Made by a program: the position numbers and the translations under genes
The notes under the pieces: model-generated
What the model saw: the letters and a program-made list of their open reading frames with translations, nothing else
Databases searched by the model: none
Told to the model about the DNA's origin: nothing
Shown here: positions 1 to 12,324 of the stretch, piece by piece
Layout of the letters: each line of letters starts with the position of its first letter
Position numbering within the stretch: the stretch's first letter is position 1
Assembly (NCBI GenBank): GCA_033675545.1
Contig: JAWDGP010005693.1
Coordinates: 45,001-109,000 of the forward strand
Reading direction: 5' to 3'
DNA length: 64,000 nucleotides
Origin: Elysia crispata
Lineage: Eukaryota; Mollusca; Gastropoda; Plakobranchidae

Positions 1-2051
1 CTAGAGGCCATGAATCTGAGGAAAACAGAGGATAACAATTTGAAGCCACGGACAACGAAAAACAGGAAATAGGTAAGAGGAGGGATAGAGACTATCACGA
101 CTTGACACCGATTTGAGAAAAACAGATGTAAACTAAAGGAAGACATGGGACGGAGGAAAAAAGAGCATAAAAAATGGAGATCGCTGTTTTAAGCAAAGAG
201 GAGGAGGAGCAATGGAGGCAGTCGGATAGAGAATAACTGAAGATAAGGAACAGAGACCACCAAGTAGAAAGAAATAAAAAGGGACTGGTTGCCACAAATA
301 TGAGAAAAAATTAAAGGGAACTATTAAAAGCCAACGGATGGAACAAAAAAGAAGAAAGGCTGGAGGCAATTTTTTTCAGAACAACAAAAGAAAACAATGG
401 AAATCAGAGGATGGAGGAAATGAAAGTTAAGGGATAGGAATCACAGGATAGGAGAAAAACAAAATAAAAAAAAGCCGCTTATTTGAGAATAACAAATCAT
501 AACTAATGAAAGTCATAAGATAGAGGAAAAAAAGAGGAGGAAATTGGAGGCCACACATTCGAGGAAAAAGAGAACTTATCAACGCCATGAGAAAGATGAA
601 AGACAAAGAAAGAAATATAAACCATCGGATAGGAGAAAATAAACATATAAAGGGTTGGATGCCACCGACGTGAGGACAGCAGAAAAAAAGTTTTCCCTGT
701 GACTTTCATCTTCCCACATACCAGAGTTGGACCCATAGTGTTTTTTGGTTTCTGATCCTGCACCCTCTTCAAGCTCCATGCCTTTCAGGGCCGCAACGTG
801 TGCGTTTAGCTGCAAACTCAATGACTAAGTGCAATGCCATTGCAACCTCCGCCTGTTTGCAGAGCCAGAGGCAATAGCTCAGTGCAATGCCATTGCACCT
901 CCGCTTTTTTCACAATCCCAGTGGCAATGAACAAATGCAATGTCATTACAACCTGCGATGATTCAGAAACCCAGAGGCATTAACTTAGTGCTATGTCAAT
1001 GCAACCTCTGCATATTCACAAACCTAGAGGCAATGACTAAGTGCAATGTCATTGTAACCTCTGCTTATTCACAAACCTAGAGGCAATGACTAAGTGCAAT
1101 GTCATTGTAACCTCTGCTTATTCATAAACCTAGAGACAATGACTAAGTGCAATGTCATTGTAACCTCTGCTTATTCATAAACCTAGAGGCAATGACTAAG
1201 TGCAATGTCATTGTAACCTCTCCAGTCATAGAGACTGTTAGGCTCTAGACACCAGATAGGTCAGGTGGGGACAAGAACGTCACACCTCCGTTCTGTCAGT
1301 GTGACCCTCTGCCGCCCTGACCATCTGGTGGGTCTGGTATCAGGAAATGTGAAGAGAAGAGCTGAAAGTCACAGGCAAAACTAAATTGATTTTCTGCTGC
1401 CCTCACGACAATACATTTTTTCTCCTCTCCAATGATCTATATTTCTTCCTTTGTCTTCCATTCATCTAATGGCTTTGATTAGTTTTTTTTCTGTTTTCCT
1501 CGAAGTGTGGCCTCCAATTTCCTCCTCCTTTTTTCCCTCTATCTTATGACTTTCATTAGTTATGATTTGTTATTTTTGATTTTTTTTATTTTGCTTTTCT
1601 CCTATCCTGTGATTCCTATCCCTTATCTTCCATTTCCTCCATCCTCTGATTTCCATTGTTTTCTTTTGTGGTTCTCAAACCAATTGCCTCCAGCCTTTCT
1701 TCTTTTTTGTTCCATCCGTTGGCTTTTAATAGTTCCCTTTAATTTTTTCTTATATTTGTGGCAACCAGTCCCTTTTTATTTCTTTCTACTTGGTGGTCTC
1801 TGTTCCTTATCTTCAGTTATTCTCTATCCGACTGCCTCCATTGCTCCTCCTCCTCTTTGCTTAAAACAGCGATCTCCATTTTTTATGCTCTTTTTTCCTC
1901 CATCCCATGTCTTCCTTAGCTTACATCTGTTTTTCTCAAATCGGTGTCAAGTCGTGATAGTCTCTATCCCTCCTCTTACCTATTTCCTGTTTTTCTTTAT
2001 CCGTGGCTTCAAATTGTTATCCTCTGTTTTCCTCAGATTCATGGCCTCTAG
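1..2051. repeat. Long inverted repeat (foldback-like), left end cut by the window
   Basis: The first bases of the window are the reverse complement of the bases ending at 2051 (for example 1-11 against 2041-2051). The pairing continues with indels and mismatches inward to about 735 on the left and about 1320 on the right. The left arm is purine-rich and the right arm pyrimidine-rich. Each arm is itself a degenerate tandem array, in which blocks resembling 'ggaggaaattggaggcca' recur. The loop (about 735-1320) holds a separate 53-bp tandem repeat. Pyrimidine-rich text of the same style continues to about 2140, so the arms may extend past the left window edge. Long arms made of subrepeats recall foldback/Galileo-type elements. 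No transposase and no target-site duplication can be seen, so the class is uncertain. Open frames in the arms are low-complexity products, not genes. Confidence 0.75.
815..1230. repeat. 53-bp tandem repeat in the loop of the inverted repeat
   Basis: About eight copies, each carrying 'gcaatgactaagtgcaatg' or a variant followed by 'tcattgtaacctctgc'. The start of the shared block falls at 1028, 1081, 1134 and 1187, which gives an exact 53-bp period in the right half. Copies to the left are more diverged, so the right-hand copies expanded or were homogenised more recently. Each unit contains a small inverted motif (gcaatg...cattgc), best kept in the older copies. Confidence 0.85.
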
Positions 2052-2459
2052 CCATTAATTTTCTTACTTCGTCCTCCTACTCGACGACCTATATCTTTTC
2101 TTTTCAGTTTTTCTCTGATGGCTCTCAAACTTATGTATTTGTTGTATTTAATCAAAGGTTAGCCCTTATTTAAAAATGTTTGTTTCATTTAAATATTATA
2201 TTTAAACTAATTTAAATTTCTCTTCTAGCGAGCGGTATTAAAACAAATGGATTCAAATTGGTAATCCTATAAATTGATTTAATAACCGTATAAGGTTTCC
2301 AGGCGTTTGTCAGTATTTTAGATTTGGCAAAGCTAGAAAGCTTGGTGAAATGAACGGAAAATTAGCAAAAAATCTGAATTCATTGAACTAATCTAAAGCC
2401 AGTTCTTGCTGCTTCGTCAATTTAAGAAAACAGATACCGAAACCAATAAACATATTCCG
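2052..2459. other. Spacer between inverted repeat and 66-bp minisatellite
   Basis: The pyrimidine-rich text of the inverted-repeat arm fades out by about 2140. The rest is AT-rich DNA in which I see no gene, splice-supported exon or clear repeat. Confidence 0.5.
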
Positions 2460-4890
2460 ACATTACAGGGATAGACAGGAAAAGAAAGACTGGATAGGAC
2501 GAAAGAGAAGGGCTAAAAGTCACGAGAGAGATAGACAGGAAAAGAAAGACTGGATAGGACGAAAGATGGGGAGAAGGGCTAAAAGTCACGAGAGAGATAG
2601 ACAGGAAAAGAAAGACTGGATAGGACGAAAGATGGGGAGAAGGGCTAAAAGTCACGAGAGAGATAGACAGGAAAAGAAAGACTGGATAGGACGAAAGATG
2701 GGGAGAAGGGCTAAAAGTCACGAGAGAGATAGACAGGAAAAGAAAGACTGGATAGGACGAAAGATGGGGAGAAGGGCTAAAAGTCACGAGAGAGATAGAC
2801 AGGAAAAGAAAGATAGATAGACCGGAAAAGAAAGACTGGATATGACAAAAGATGGGGAGAAGGGCTAAAAGTCACGAGAGAGATAGACAGGGAAAGAAAG
2901 ACTGGATAGGACGAAAGATGGGGAGAAGGGCTAAAAGTCACGAGAGAGATAGACAAGAAAAGAAAGACTGGGTAGGACGAAAGATGGGGAGAAGGGCTAA
3001 AAGTCACGAGAGTGATAGACAGGAAAAGAAAGACTGGATAGGACGAAAGAGAAGGGCTAAAAGTCACGAGAGAGATAGACAGGGAAAGAAAGACTGGATA
3101 GGACGAAAGATGGGGAGAAGGGCTAAAAGTCACGAGAGAGATAGACAGGGAAAGAAAGACTGGATAGGACGAAAGATGGGGAGAAGGGCTAAAAGTCACG
3201 AGAGAGATAGACAGGAAAAGAAAGACTGGATAGGACGAAAGATGGGGAGAAGGGCTAAAAGTCACGAGAGAGATAGACAGGGAAAGAAAGACTGGATAGG
3301 ACGAAAGATGGGGAGAAGGGCTAAAAGTCACGAGAGAGATAGACGGAAAGAAAAACTCGATAGGACGAAAGATGGGGAGAAGTGCTAAAAGTCACGAGAG
3401 AGATAGACAGGAAAAGAAAGACTGGATAGGACGAAAGATGGGGAGAAGGGCTAAAAGTCACGAGAGAGATAGACGGAAAGAAAGACTGGATAGGACGAAA
3501 GATGGGGAGAAGGGCTAAAAGTCACGAGAGAGATAGACGGAAAGAAAGACTGGATAGGACGAAAGATGGGGAGAAGGGCTAAAAGTCAAGAGAGAGATAG
3601 ACAGGAAAAGAAAGACTGGATTGGACGAAAGATGGGGAGAAGGGCTAAAAGTCACGAGAGAGATAGACAGGAAAAGAAAGACTAGATAGGACGAAAGATG
3701 GGGAGAAGGGCTAAAAGTCACGAGAGAGATAGACAGGAAAAGAAAGAATAGATAGGGCGAAAAATGGGGAGAAGGTCTAAAAGTCACGAGAGAGATAGAC
3801 AGGAAAAGAAAGACTAGATAGGACGAAAGATAGGGAGAAGGGTTAAAAGTCACGAGAGAGATAGACAGGAAAAGAAAGACTGGATAGGACGAAAGATGGG
3901 GAGAAGGGCTAAAAGTCACGAGAGAGATAGACAGGAAAAGAAAGATAGATAGACCGGAAAAGAAAGACTGGATATGACAAAAGATGGGGAGAAGAGCTAA
4001 AAGTCACGAGAGAGATAGACAGGAAAAGAAAGACTGGATAGGACGAAAGATGGGGAGAAGGGCTAAAAGTCACGAGAGAGATAGACAAGAAAAGAAAGAC
4101 TGGGTAGGACGAAAGATGGGGAGAAGGGCTAAAAGTCACGAGAGAGATAGACAGGAAAAGAAAGACTGGATAGGACGAAAGAGAAGGGCTAAAAGTCACG
4201 AGAGAGATAGACAGGAAAAGAAAGACTGGATAGGACGAAAGATGGGGAGAAGGGCTAAAAGTCACGAGAGAGATAGACAGGAAAAGAAAGACTGGATAGG
4301 ACGAAAGATGGGGAGAAGGGCTAAAAGTCACGAGAGAGATAGACAAGAAAAGAAAGACTGGATAGGACGAAAGATGGGGAGAAGGGCTAAAAGTCACGAG
4401 AGAGATAGACAGGGAAAGAAAGACTGGATAGGACGAAAGATGGGGAGAAGGGCTAAAAGTCACGAGAGAGATAGACGGAAAGAAAGACTGGATAGGACGA
4501 AAGATGGGGAGAAGGGCTAAAAGTCACGAGAGAGATAGACAGGAAAAGAAAGACTGGATAGGACGAAAGATGGGGAGAAGGGCTAAAAGTCACGAGAGAG
4601 ATAGACGGAAAGAAAGACTGGATAGGACGAAAGATGGGGAGAAGGGCTAAAAGTCACGAGAGAGATAGACGGAAAGAAAGACTGGATAGGACGAAAGATG
4701 GGGAGAAGGGCTAAAAGTCACGAGAGAGATAGACAGGAAAAGAAAGACTGGATAGGACGAAAGATGGGGAGAAGGGCTAAAAGTCACGAGAGAGATAGAC
4801 AGGAAAAGAAAGACTGGATAGGACGAAAGATGGGGAGAAGGGCTAAAAGTCACGAGAGAGATAGACAGGAAAAGAAAGACTGGATAGGAG
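2460..4890. repeat. 66-bp minisatellite with a 1132-bp higher-order period
   Basis: About 36 copies of a purine-rich unit. A typical unit runs from one 'gataggacgaaagatgggga' to the next and includes 'ctaaaagtcacgagagagat'. Two indel variants recur: a 6-bp shortening ('cgaaagagaagggct' at about 2500, 3047 and 4179) and a 2-bp loss ('agacggaaagaaag'). The variant order repeats exactly 1132 bp apart: the odd unit with 'agatagatagaccgg' is near 2811 and 3943, the short unit at 3047 and 4179, and the 2-bp variant at 3539 and 4671. A block of about 17 units was therefore duplicated as a whole. Because 66 is a multiple of 3, both strands stay open for up to 184 codons. Those frames have no start context or non-repetitive flank and are not called as genes. 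Confidence 0.95.
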
Positions 4891-6480
4891 GAGAAATGAC
4901 GGAGCTCTATGTAAACTTTTCAATAAATGGAACGGGAATAGAAAACAAAGCAAAAAGATGGAGGGAGCTGCTGCCCACGAAGGAAATTGGGGACGAGCAA
5001 ATATTGAAAATTGAAAGTAGAAAGTATGAAAACTAACAGATAGGAAAAGGCAAGAGAGTGTTGAAAAGGCAAAAGAGTGTTGAAAAGGCAAAAGAGGACT
5101 TGAGAAGGTATTGATTAGAAAGATTGATGTAGAGTCGAACTGAATGTTATAGAATAACAAAGAAAAAAAAGTGGAAGAATGGTGCCGGAAGTCAAAAGAA
5201 AGAAAAAGCGGAAGAGAGCAGGTGGAAAGCAGCGCAATGCAGGACATGTTTTAAAACCTCGAACATCACGATGCCTCTGAGTGTTAAGTGTTGGTTAGCG
5301 TTGGGAGGTTGACGTGAATAGTCGAGGCCAAGTTATATAGAAGGGAGGATAGGTAAGCTACTATCAGTATTGTGGGAAAATCAATATTCAAACAGCCTTC
5401 TCATAAAACGATTTATCGAGTAATTTTCCAATAAGTTTAGGGCACAATACATGAAATTTTATTGATTTTTATCTCTATCCTTTTTTTTTATTGTAGACAC
5501 GGTTGAAAATAATTTTTCTTACCAAAGCAAACCTACAATCCTTGAACCCGAATCATATTTTTTGTTTGCAAATTTTGCTATAAATTTTCACAGTTTTGTA
5601 AAACGTAATCCTTAAAGAATTGCTAAACGTGATTGTGGCATAAAAAAAACAAATACAAAATGTTTGCGAGTTTAAGTCAGAGACAATTTTTAAGCAAAAA
5701 GACAATTTTTCAATAATGAATAAATATGTACAGCATCATCAAAAACTAAGACAATAGAAGATTGAGTCTAATTTAAAAAAAAAAAAAACTTTGATAAAGA
5801 TAACTGTAAAGAGAAAGACTGGCAGTGGACGCTGTCTGGTGACTCAAAACACAAAAAAAATCGGGAAATCTATAGTGTCAAAGTAATTATCATTAGTCGG
5901 GCCAAGTAAAGAATCTTTCTAGGGCATCGGTTTAATTATGGTCTAACATGCGACAGATTATTATTAAATTCAGAAGTAAGACGACACCCAAGTTTCAGTT
6001 CACAGAATTATAGAGAGGATGGAAACAGTGCTCAAACGGGATTGAAGTAACCGATCGCTAGTGTTTCTAAGAGAGAGAATAACTTCAATGATGACAAGCG
6101 ATATAAACTCGTGACTTACACTAGTTGCGTTGGAAAATAAAATAAAACTGTTTCAAATTAAAACAAAATTCAACACTGCGTTTTCTTAAAACAAATGGAA
6201 ACTGTACAATCCAACTTAGCTTCGATAAGACGGCTGCAGGGTCACCGTGCTAGGCAGTCACTTTGAGTCGTCCAGGAAAACATTGTCAGGTCCATCCATT
6301 TCATCCTGAGCACACGATATGACACAGCTCTCTTTGCACGCTAAGATGGGATGGGATCTGTTTGAGAAGACAGAAACGTCATGGAAGCTGTAGAACTGAG
6401 TCGACAATTAGGATTACAAGTCTTAGATAGATCTAGTTCATCAAAGCCAAAGTCCTCTATAAAGTTGTTATAAAAGTACC
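4891..6480. other. Purine-rich flank, then AT-rich DNA with no gene seen
   Basis: To about 5240 the plus strand stays purine-rich and includes a short direct repeat of 'gtgttgaaaaggcaaaagag' near 5060-5090. From there to 6480 it is AT-rich, with poly-A and poly-T runs. I find no exon, RNA gene or mobile element I can support. Confidence 0.5.
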
Positions 6481-6707
6481 GTACGTCAGGTAGGTTATCT
6501 CAGTGTATGGAAACATAAAGTCAACAAAATTGCGTGCTCTAGTCATGTTTTCCCAAGAAACAGGACGTGTGAATTTAACCATAAACGTGAGTGGGACAGT
6601 CACAAGTAATTGTTGTAGTTGTTTCGACACCGGAACGAGAAAAAGCACAAGTTGTTGCAAAAACAGTAGGAGCAGCATTAGTAGCAATATTGATATTTAC
6701 CGTAATT

Positions 6708-6722
6708 TTAGTAGTAGTAGTG

Positions 6723-6810
<88 letters not shown>

Positions 6811-6844
6811 TAGTAAGAGTAGAAGCAGTGGTAGCAGAAGAAGT

Positions 6845-6936
<92 letters not shown>

Positions 6937-6992
6937 CAGTAGTAGTAGTAGTAGTAGTGGTAGTAGTAGTAGCAGTAGTTATAGTAGTACTA
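6708..6992. repeat. (AGT)n microsatellite with AGC interruptions
   Basis: A trinucleotide tract of about 285 bp, mainly AGT with an AGC block near 6846-6872 and single-base variants. It gives poly-Ser, poly-Val and, on the other strand, poly-Thr reading frames up to 184 codons. The flanks do not resemble a protein family, so no gene is called. Confidence 0.95.
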
Positions 6993-8750
6993 GTTATGGT
7001 AGGGAAAGAGTTCCTTTTAGGTTTGGTCCAATTCACACACCAGAGGGCTCCGTTTGATCGGGACCATAGAACTGCTTGTACCGAATAATTTCTTTTCATT
7101 TAGTGTGTTCACGAACTCAGATCTAGTTCATTTTTCTTATTTTTAATTCAGCATAGATTTTTTATCAATTTTCTTATTAGTCCGTACCTAAAAGGAACTC
7201 TATCCTATAATAGTAGTAACAATGATAGTCTCAATGGTAACAATGAGAATTATAATTCAGAAATATTAATCAAGATAAACGGAAGCTTAAAATAGAATTT
7301 AAAAAAACGATGTAGATAAATATATATAATATTTTAGATTTTGAACTGAGTACTTGTACGTTTAATACTAATACTAATAGAGCGCGTTGCGGCGTTTTGG
7401 CCGTTTTTAAAAAGTGTAACCACCAGAAGCCACTAGCATAAAATTAATAAGCAGCTTGGCCGTCAGAAGATATCAAGTTACCACATTGGCACGTAGCTAC
7501 TTAAGTAGCCCTTTCATACATTGCACTGCACAAGAGAAGAGCTTAGGGTATAGGGCATTATTCCAATGACTAAGGGAGTGTCGATGTCTTAATTAACATA
7601 CCAATGTTCACTTATGGGCTCTGCCTTACATTTACTCTTACATTGATTTCCATGAGATCAAAGAATAAAACATTTGAAAGTCTTTATAAAACAGCTCTAA
7701 ACCAAATAAAACATGGTTAAGTCTTCTACAAATTAAAGTATAACCCAGTACATGTGGATCTCAGATGGATATCTTGCCCTTTTTTCTATATGATATGTAG
7801 CTCACCTGTGATTCTTCAAATTATGTGATTGATCACCAAATCACCAAAAAAGGGCAAAAAAATTATGAATCTCGACTGGATCAAGTTGTGCTTTGTAGAT
7901 CCATAAGATAGATCTATTTGACAAGGTACTCAAAAGAGTTTTGTAAAACCTGTTTGAACATCAGAAGTCTTTAGAGCCTTAGAATATTAGTTTGAATTCA
8001 TCTTGACCAAGAGCAAAGCGCCCCACTGCGTCTTTCCTGCCGGTCCAAAATGGCGAGGTGAACGAGAAGATTTGGAACACGTGCAAATACCCATGAGTAT
8101 CTTCTGTGTTAGCCAATTTTCACGTCAGTCTTCAAGGACATTGTCCGAAGACAGCTCACGCCTCTATTGTATTTACCTAAGTCACTGATTGGACTCGACG
8201 TCCGGTATTTTAAAAATAGAAAAGGGCCATATTCTTTTCAAGAGCCAATTAGATTATGTTACACAAAATAATTGACGAATCACTATGACTGACTCATAGA
8301 TCGGTTGCCACACCAAAGACTAATTGTCGCTCACCTCAAACCATTCCGGTCTAACAAAAACCAGTCGTTAATTTTAGCAACGCAGCCATGCAACGATATT
8401 GAAGGTTTTCACTGGCAGTTAGCTATCTCTCTCCCCCCCCCCCCCTTCTCCGTGAACTCACAAATCAACAACCTTGTTATATATCAAACGTGTACATCTA
8501 TATCAAGAATATTTTTTAACGGCAGGATATCATGATCAACCTAGTTGATTAATTAGTTTTGATTTACGTATCCACGCTGTCAGAACAGGACGGCTCGGCA
8601 ATCGCTGTAATAAATCTAGTCCCAGTCAGCCATTATTGAGGGTCCTTCACATGTAAAATTATCTGGTTCAAATTCTCTCATGATTTTTTTATGTCACCTC
8701 GAGATGAATAAGGACCAGTTCTTTGATTTCTGTTTTTGGTAATGATGAAA
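6993..8750. other. Gene-free AT-rich stretch
   Basis: Only short random-looking open frames are present (for example 8003-8188 and 8305-8535), with no recognisable protein family. A C homopolymer lies near 8433-8446. Nothing else is supported. Confidence 0.5.
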
Positions 8751-9045
<295 letters not shown>

Positions 9046-9960
9046 TAGAATCCTACACCAAAATTATTATAGTTTCCGCATTTAGTTCGTGTCTAAAAAA
9101 GGTGGCGAAGACATCTATGGTATTTAAACTTCATTTATAATTATATTGTATATTTTATTGGCCCAAATAGACTACTCTCTATGACATGAGGTGACAATTG
9201 CAATGCTTTTTCTGACTATGGTGACCCAGGGGATACAATGGAAGATGATAGTCCACCATAAGCCATGTCAATGCAAGGCCTTCAAATATTAGTGCAAATG
9301 GAGAGAAGAGATAATACTTGGTATAGGCCAATGTGTCAGTGTTAATATTTATTGAAAAATATTTTTCAAAAATGGTTCCCACTTTACTTCTTTCCAACGC
9401 ATTCTATTTGTTAGCGAGCCAGATAAATTTTATTCCTGTTACGATTATTTATTATTCATAGCAAACGAAGAAGCATATTACGATAACAATTAAAATAGCA
9501 TAACGAATTTGACACTAATGTTGCGCAAGGCCAATTGAACTGATATTTCGAAAAGTTCTCACAATTCACTCGTGTGAATTTTTAAGTATTTCTACATTTG
9601 TTTTGCCTTCCAAATGCAAAACGCGGCTCATATTAATAATGCAAAATGAACAACAAAGTGATCTTAAAAACTACATAGCCCACGGAACAAAGGAGGCTCT
9701 ATCTGCTTTTAGAGACAGAGTAAGGAAGGTAACTGACCATTCTGATCATCGACGTGAAATCAAGAATAGCCATAGCACAACTTTCAGGCTTGTTTTAAAC
9801 AGATAAACCATAAAAATCATGCTAAAATCTTAAGCAATAGAGTTTATTCAAACCCATATAAGATGAATTTTAATACGGCCTGGATTTTTAGATAACCTCT
9901 GACAACTCTCCTACACCAGGAAATATCTCCAGACTACCGTCAACGCCGCCTTTAAGTTTC
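9046..9960. other. Gene-free stretch before the 78-bp array
   Basis: AT-rich DNA with short unsupported frames at 9179-9397 (minus) and 9603-9806 (plus). I recognise no domain, RNA or repeat family here. Confidence 0.45.
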
Positions 9961-9964
9961 GCCA

Positions 9965-11315
9965 CGGAAAGCAGCAGCGCCCAGAGCATATCTCCTGACT
10001 CTCTTTTGCCGATGGCAAAGACCGTGTCGACATCGTCTTAGGACTACGTGATACTCTCAGTGGCAGATAATGGTGTCCGGGAGATTCGGCTGTTACTGCT
10101 AGAGACGTCACTCGCCTATCAGAGACCAGGTAAGTGTGGGACCAGACACACACGGAACTCACACGTCAGGATATTGCTGCAAACGTCACTCGCCTATCAG
10201 AGACCAGGTAAGAGCGGGACCAGACTCACCAACGACTAGGACGTCAGGAGATTTGTGCCGACGTCACTCGCCTATCAGAGACAAGGAAAGGTCAGGACCA
10301 GACTCACCAGGAACTCAGACGTCAGGATATTGCTGCAAACGTCACTCGCCTATCAGAGACCAGGTAAAGGCGGGATCAGACACACCAGGGACTCAGACGT
10401 TAGGATATTGCTGCAAACGTCACTCGCCTATCAGAGACCAGGTAAAGACGGGATCAGACACACCAGGGACTCAGACGTTAGGATATTGCTGCAAACGTCA
10501 CTCGCCTATCAGAGACCAGGTAAGAGCGGGACCAGACTCACCAGGAACTCAGACGTGAGGATATTGCTGCAAACGTCAATATATTAGAGACAAGTTAAGG
10601 GCGGGACCAGACTCACCAGGAACTCAGACGTGAGGATATTGCTGCAAACGTCACTCGCCTATCAGAAACCAGGTAAGGCGGACCAGACTCACCAGGAACT
10701 CAGACGTGAGGATATTGCTGCAAACGTCAATATATTAGAGACAAGTTAAGGGCGGGACCAGACTCACCAGGAACTCAGACGTGAGGATATTGCTGCAAAC
10801 GTCAATATATTAGAGACAAGTTAAGGGCGGGACCAGACTCACCAGGAACTCAGACGTGAGGATATTGCTGCAAACGTCAATATATTAGAGACAAGTTAAG
10901 GGCGGGACCAGACTCACCAGGAACTCAGGCGTCAGGATATTGCAGCAGCGCCAAGAGCGTATCTCTGGTCTCTCTTTTTGCTGAAGGTAAACGCCGTGTC
11001 AACATCTTTGACAACCTAATACTCTCAGTGGCAGCAAATGATGTCCGGGAAATTCGGCTGTTACTGCTGGAGACGTCACTCGCCTATCAGAGACCAGGTA
11101 AGGTCGGGACCAGACACATCAGGAAGTCAGACGTCAGGATATTGCTGCAAACGTCACTCGCCTATCAGACACCTGATCAGGGCGGGACCAGACTCACCAG
11201 GGACTCGGACTCCAAGAGATTGGTGGTGACGTCACTCGCCTATCAGGGACCTGGTCAGGGCGGGACCAGCCTCACCGGGACTCGAACGTCAGGAGTTTGG
11301 TGCTGACAGCACGAC
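9965..11315. repeat. 78-bp minisatellite with duplicated unique-type flanks
   Basis: About 13-16 units. A typical unit carries 'gtcactcgcctatcagagac', 'gggaccagactcaccagga' and 'actcagacgtcaggatattg'. Successive 'gtcactcg' blocks at 10107 and 10185 give the 78-bp period. A leader containing 'actctcagtggcag' and 'gattcggctgttactgct' occurs at 10053-10106 and again from 11021, about 968 bp apart, so array plus leader form a higher-order unit. A subset of units near 10575, 10730, 10810 and 10880 carries a diverged 'aatatattagagacaagtta' block in place of the usual sequence, alternating with normal units. At least five units contain the splice-donor-like octamer CAGGTAAG. Confidence 0.92.
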
Positions 11316-12324
11316 GGTTCGGTTTGATCGAGGACTGCGCAGTCAAAACCACAAAGAGTGAGCTCAGGCGGTTCGAGGATATTTTTTTCCAAGTCGCTCC
11401 CAGTAAGACGTTGGTTCCTTAAGCAGACGTTATGTCAGTTTATATGGGGGAGAAATATATCTCTGATGTTACAACTTTCTGAGTCGAGAGCTCTGGAGAT
11501 TTCATACAAATTATGGATAACATAAATCGCACCCATATTTCGTTTTTAAACGCATCCGGTATCATTAGTACCTTTACAAACCTCTCACCTTATTAACATA
11601 GAAAATACTTTAAGCCCGACGATACCTTATTCCAGGAAAGAGTCGCATAAATGCCATGAGTTCTACGAGAGGCCTATGGACAGCTTAATGCTGCTGTACT
11701 CGATTACCGATGTTCCAGAGGACCAGGACGAGAAGGCTTATCTTCAGGATAAAGAGAAGAAAAAATCGAGTAAACCCTTAATTATTCATCGAGACAACAC
11801 TCACTATCACAATCCTAGAACAGATATCCAAGCTCACTCTATAACAAAACGGCATCGCTATCAGCACCACCATCAACCACAACGACAACGCCTCTACCCC
11901 CAACAATGTCGTCTTCATGATCTTCCTCATTCAACTATCACCAGTGTTTCAATATCTTCGAAATAATTATTGAAGAATGAGAGGCATGTTTCTCGATGCC
12001 TCATGAAGTCTCATTTTTCATTTCGACTGACGCCGCGCATAGCGTTCTTTATGAACAAATAAAATGAATGACACCAAGTCTTGGTAATATTGCTACAAGT
12101 CAAGCAGATCTGAATCAGGGTTGGTGGGTGAGGAGCGTGTTACATTTTACTCCTTCTAATCTGAATATATATTTAGCGATGTAACATGTGTTTCTGGGTT
12201 TCAGAATGGTTTGAATCGAAATATTAATAAACTGAGCTTGTTCGAAAAACCGTCAAAAACGGATGATAGTGGCACAAATTGACATTGGCTTAATTATTTA
12301 AATATGAAAAGTTGATAATCAACT
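11316..12324. other. Gene-free stretch between minisatellites
   Basis: A 96-codon open frame (11676-11966, plus) has a His/Gln-rich end and no recognisable family. No splice or homology support was found, and nothing else is called. Confidence 0.4.

Noticed and set aside
1507..2058. 183-codon plus-strand hydrophobic frame
   Set aside because: It lies in the pyrimidine-rich arm of the inverted repeat, and its mirror frame appears in the left arm. It reflects base composition rather than a membrane protein.
2422..4853. Basic and Ser/Pro/Leu 22-residue repeat proteins on both strands
   Set aside because: The frames follow from a 66-bp unit length. They break wherever the 2-bp variant occurs, which purifying selection would not tolerate.
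6503..7099. Poly-Ser, poly-Val and poly-Thr proteins
   Set aside because: They are translations of an (AGT)n microsatellite with no recognisable flanking domain.
10136..11306. Repeat protein of 26-residue units from the 78-bp array
   Set aside because: Frames break at the diverged units, and the nucleotide-level pattern (donor and CGTCA motifs) does not respect codons.
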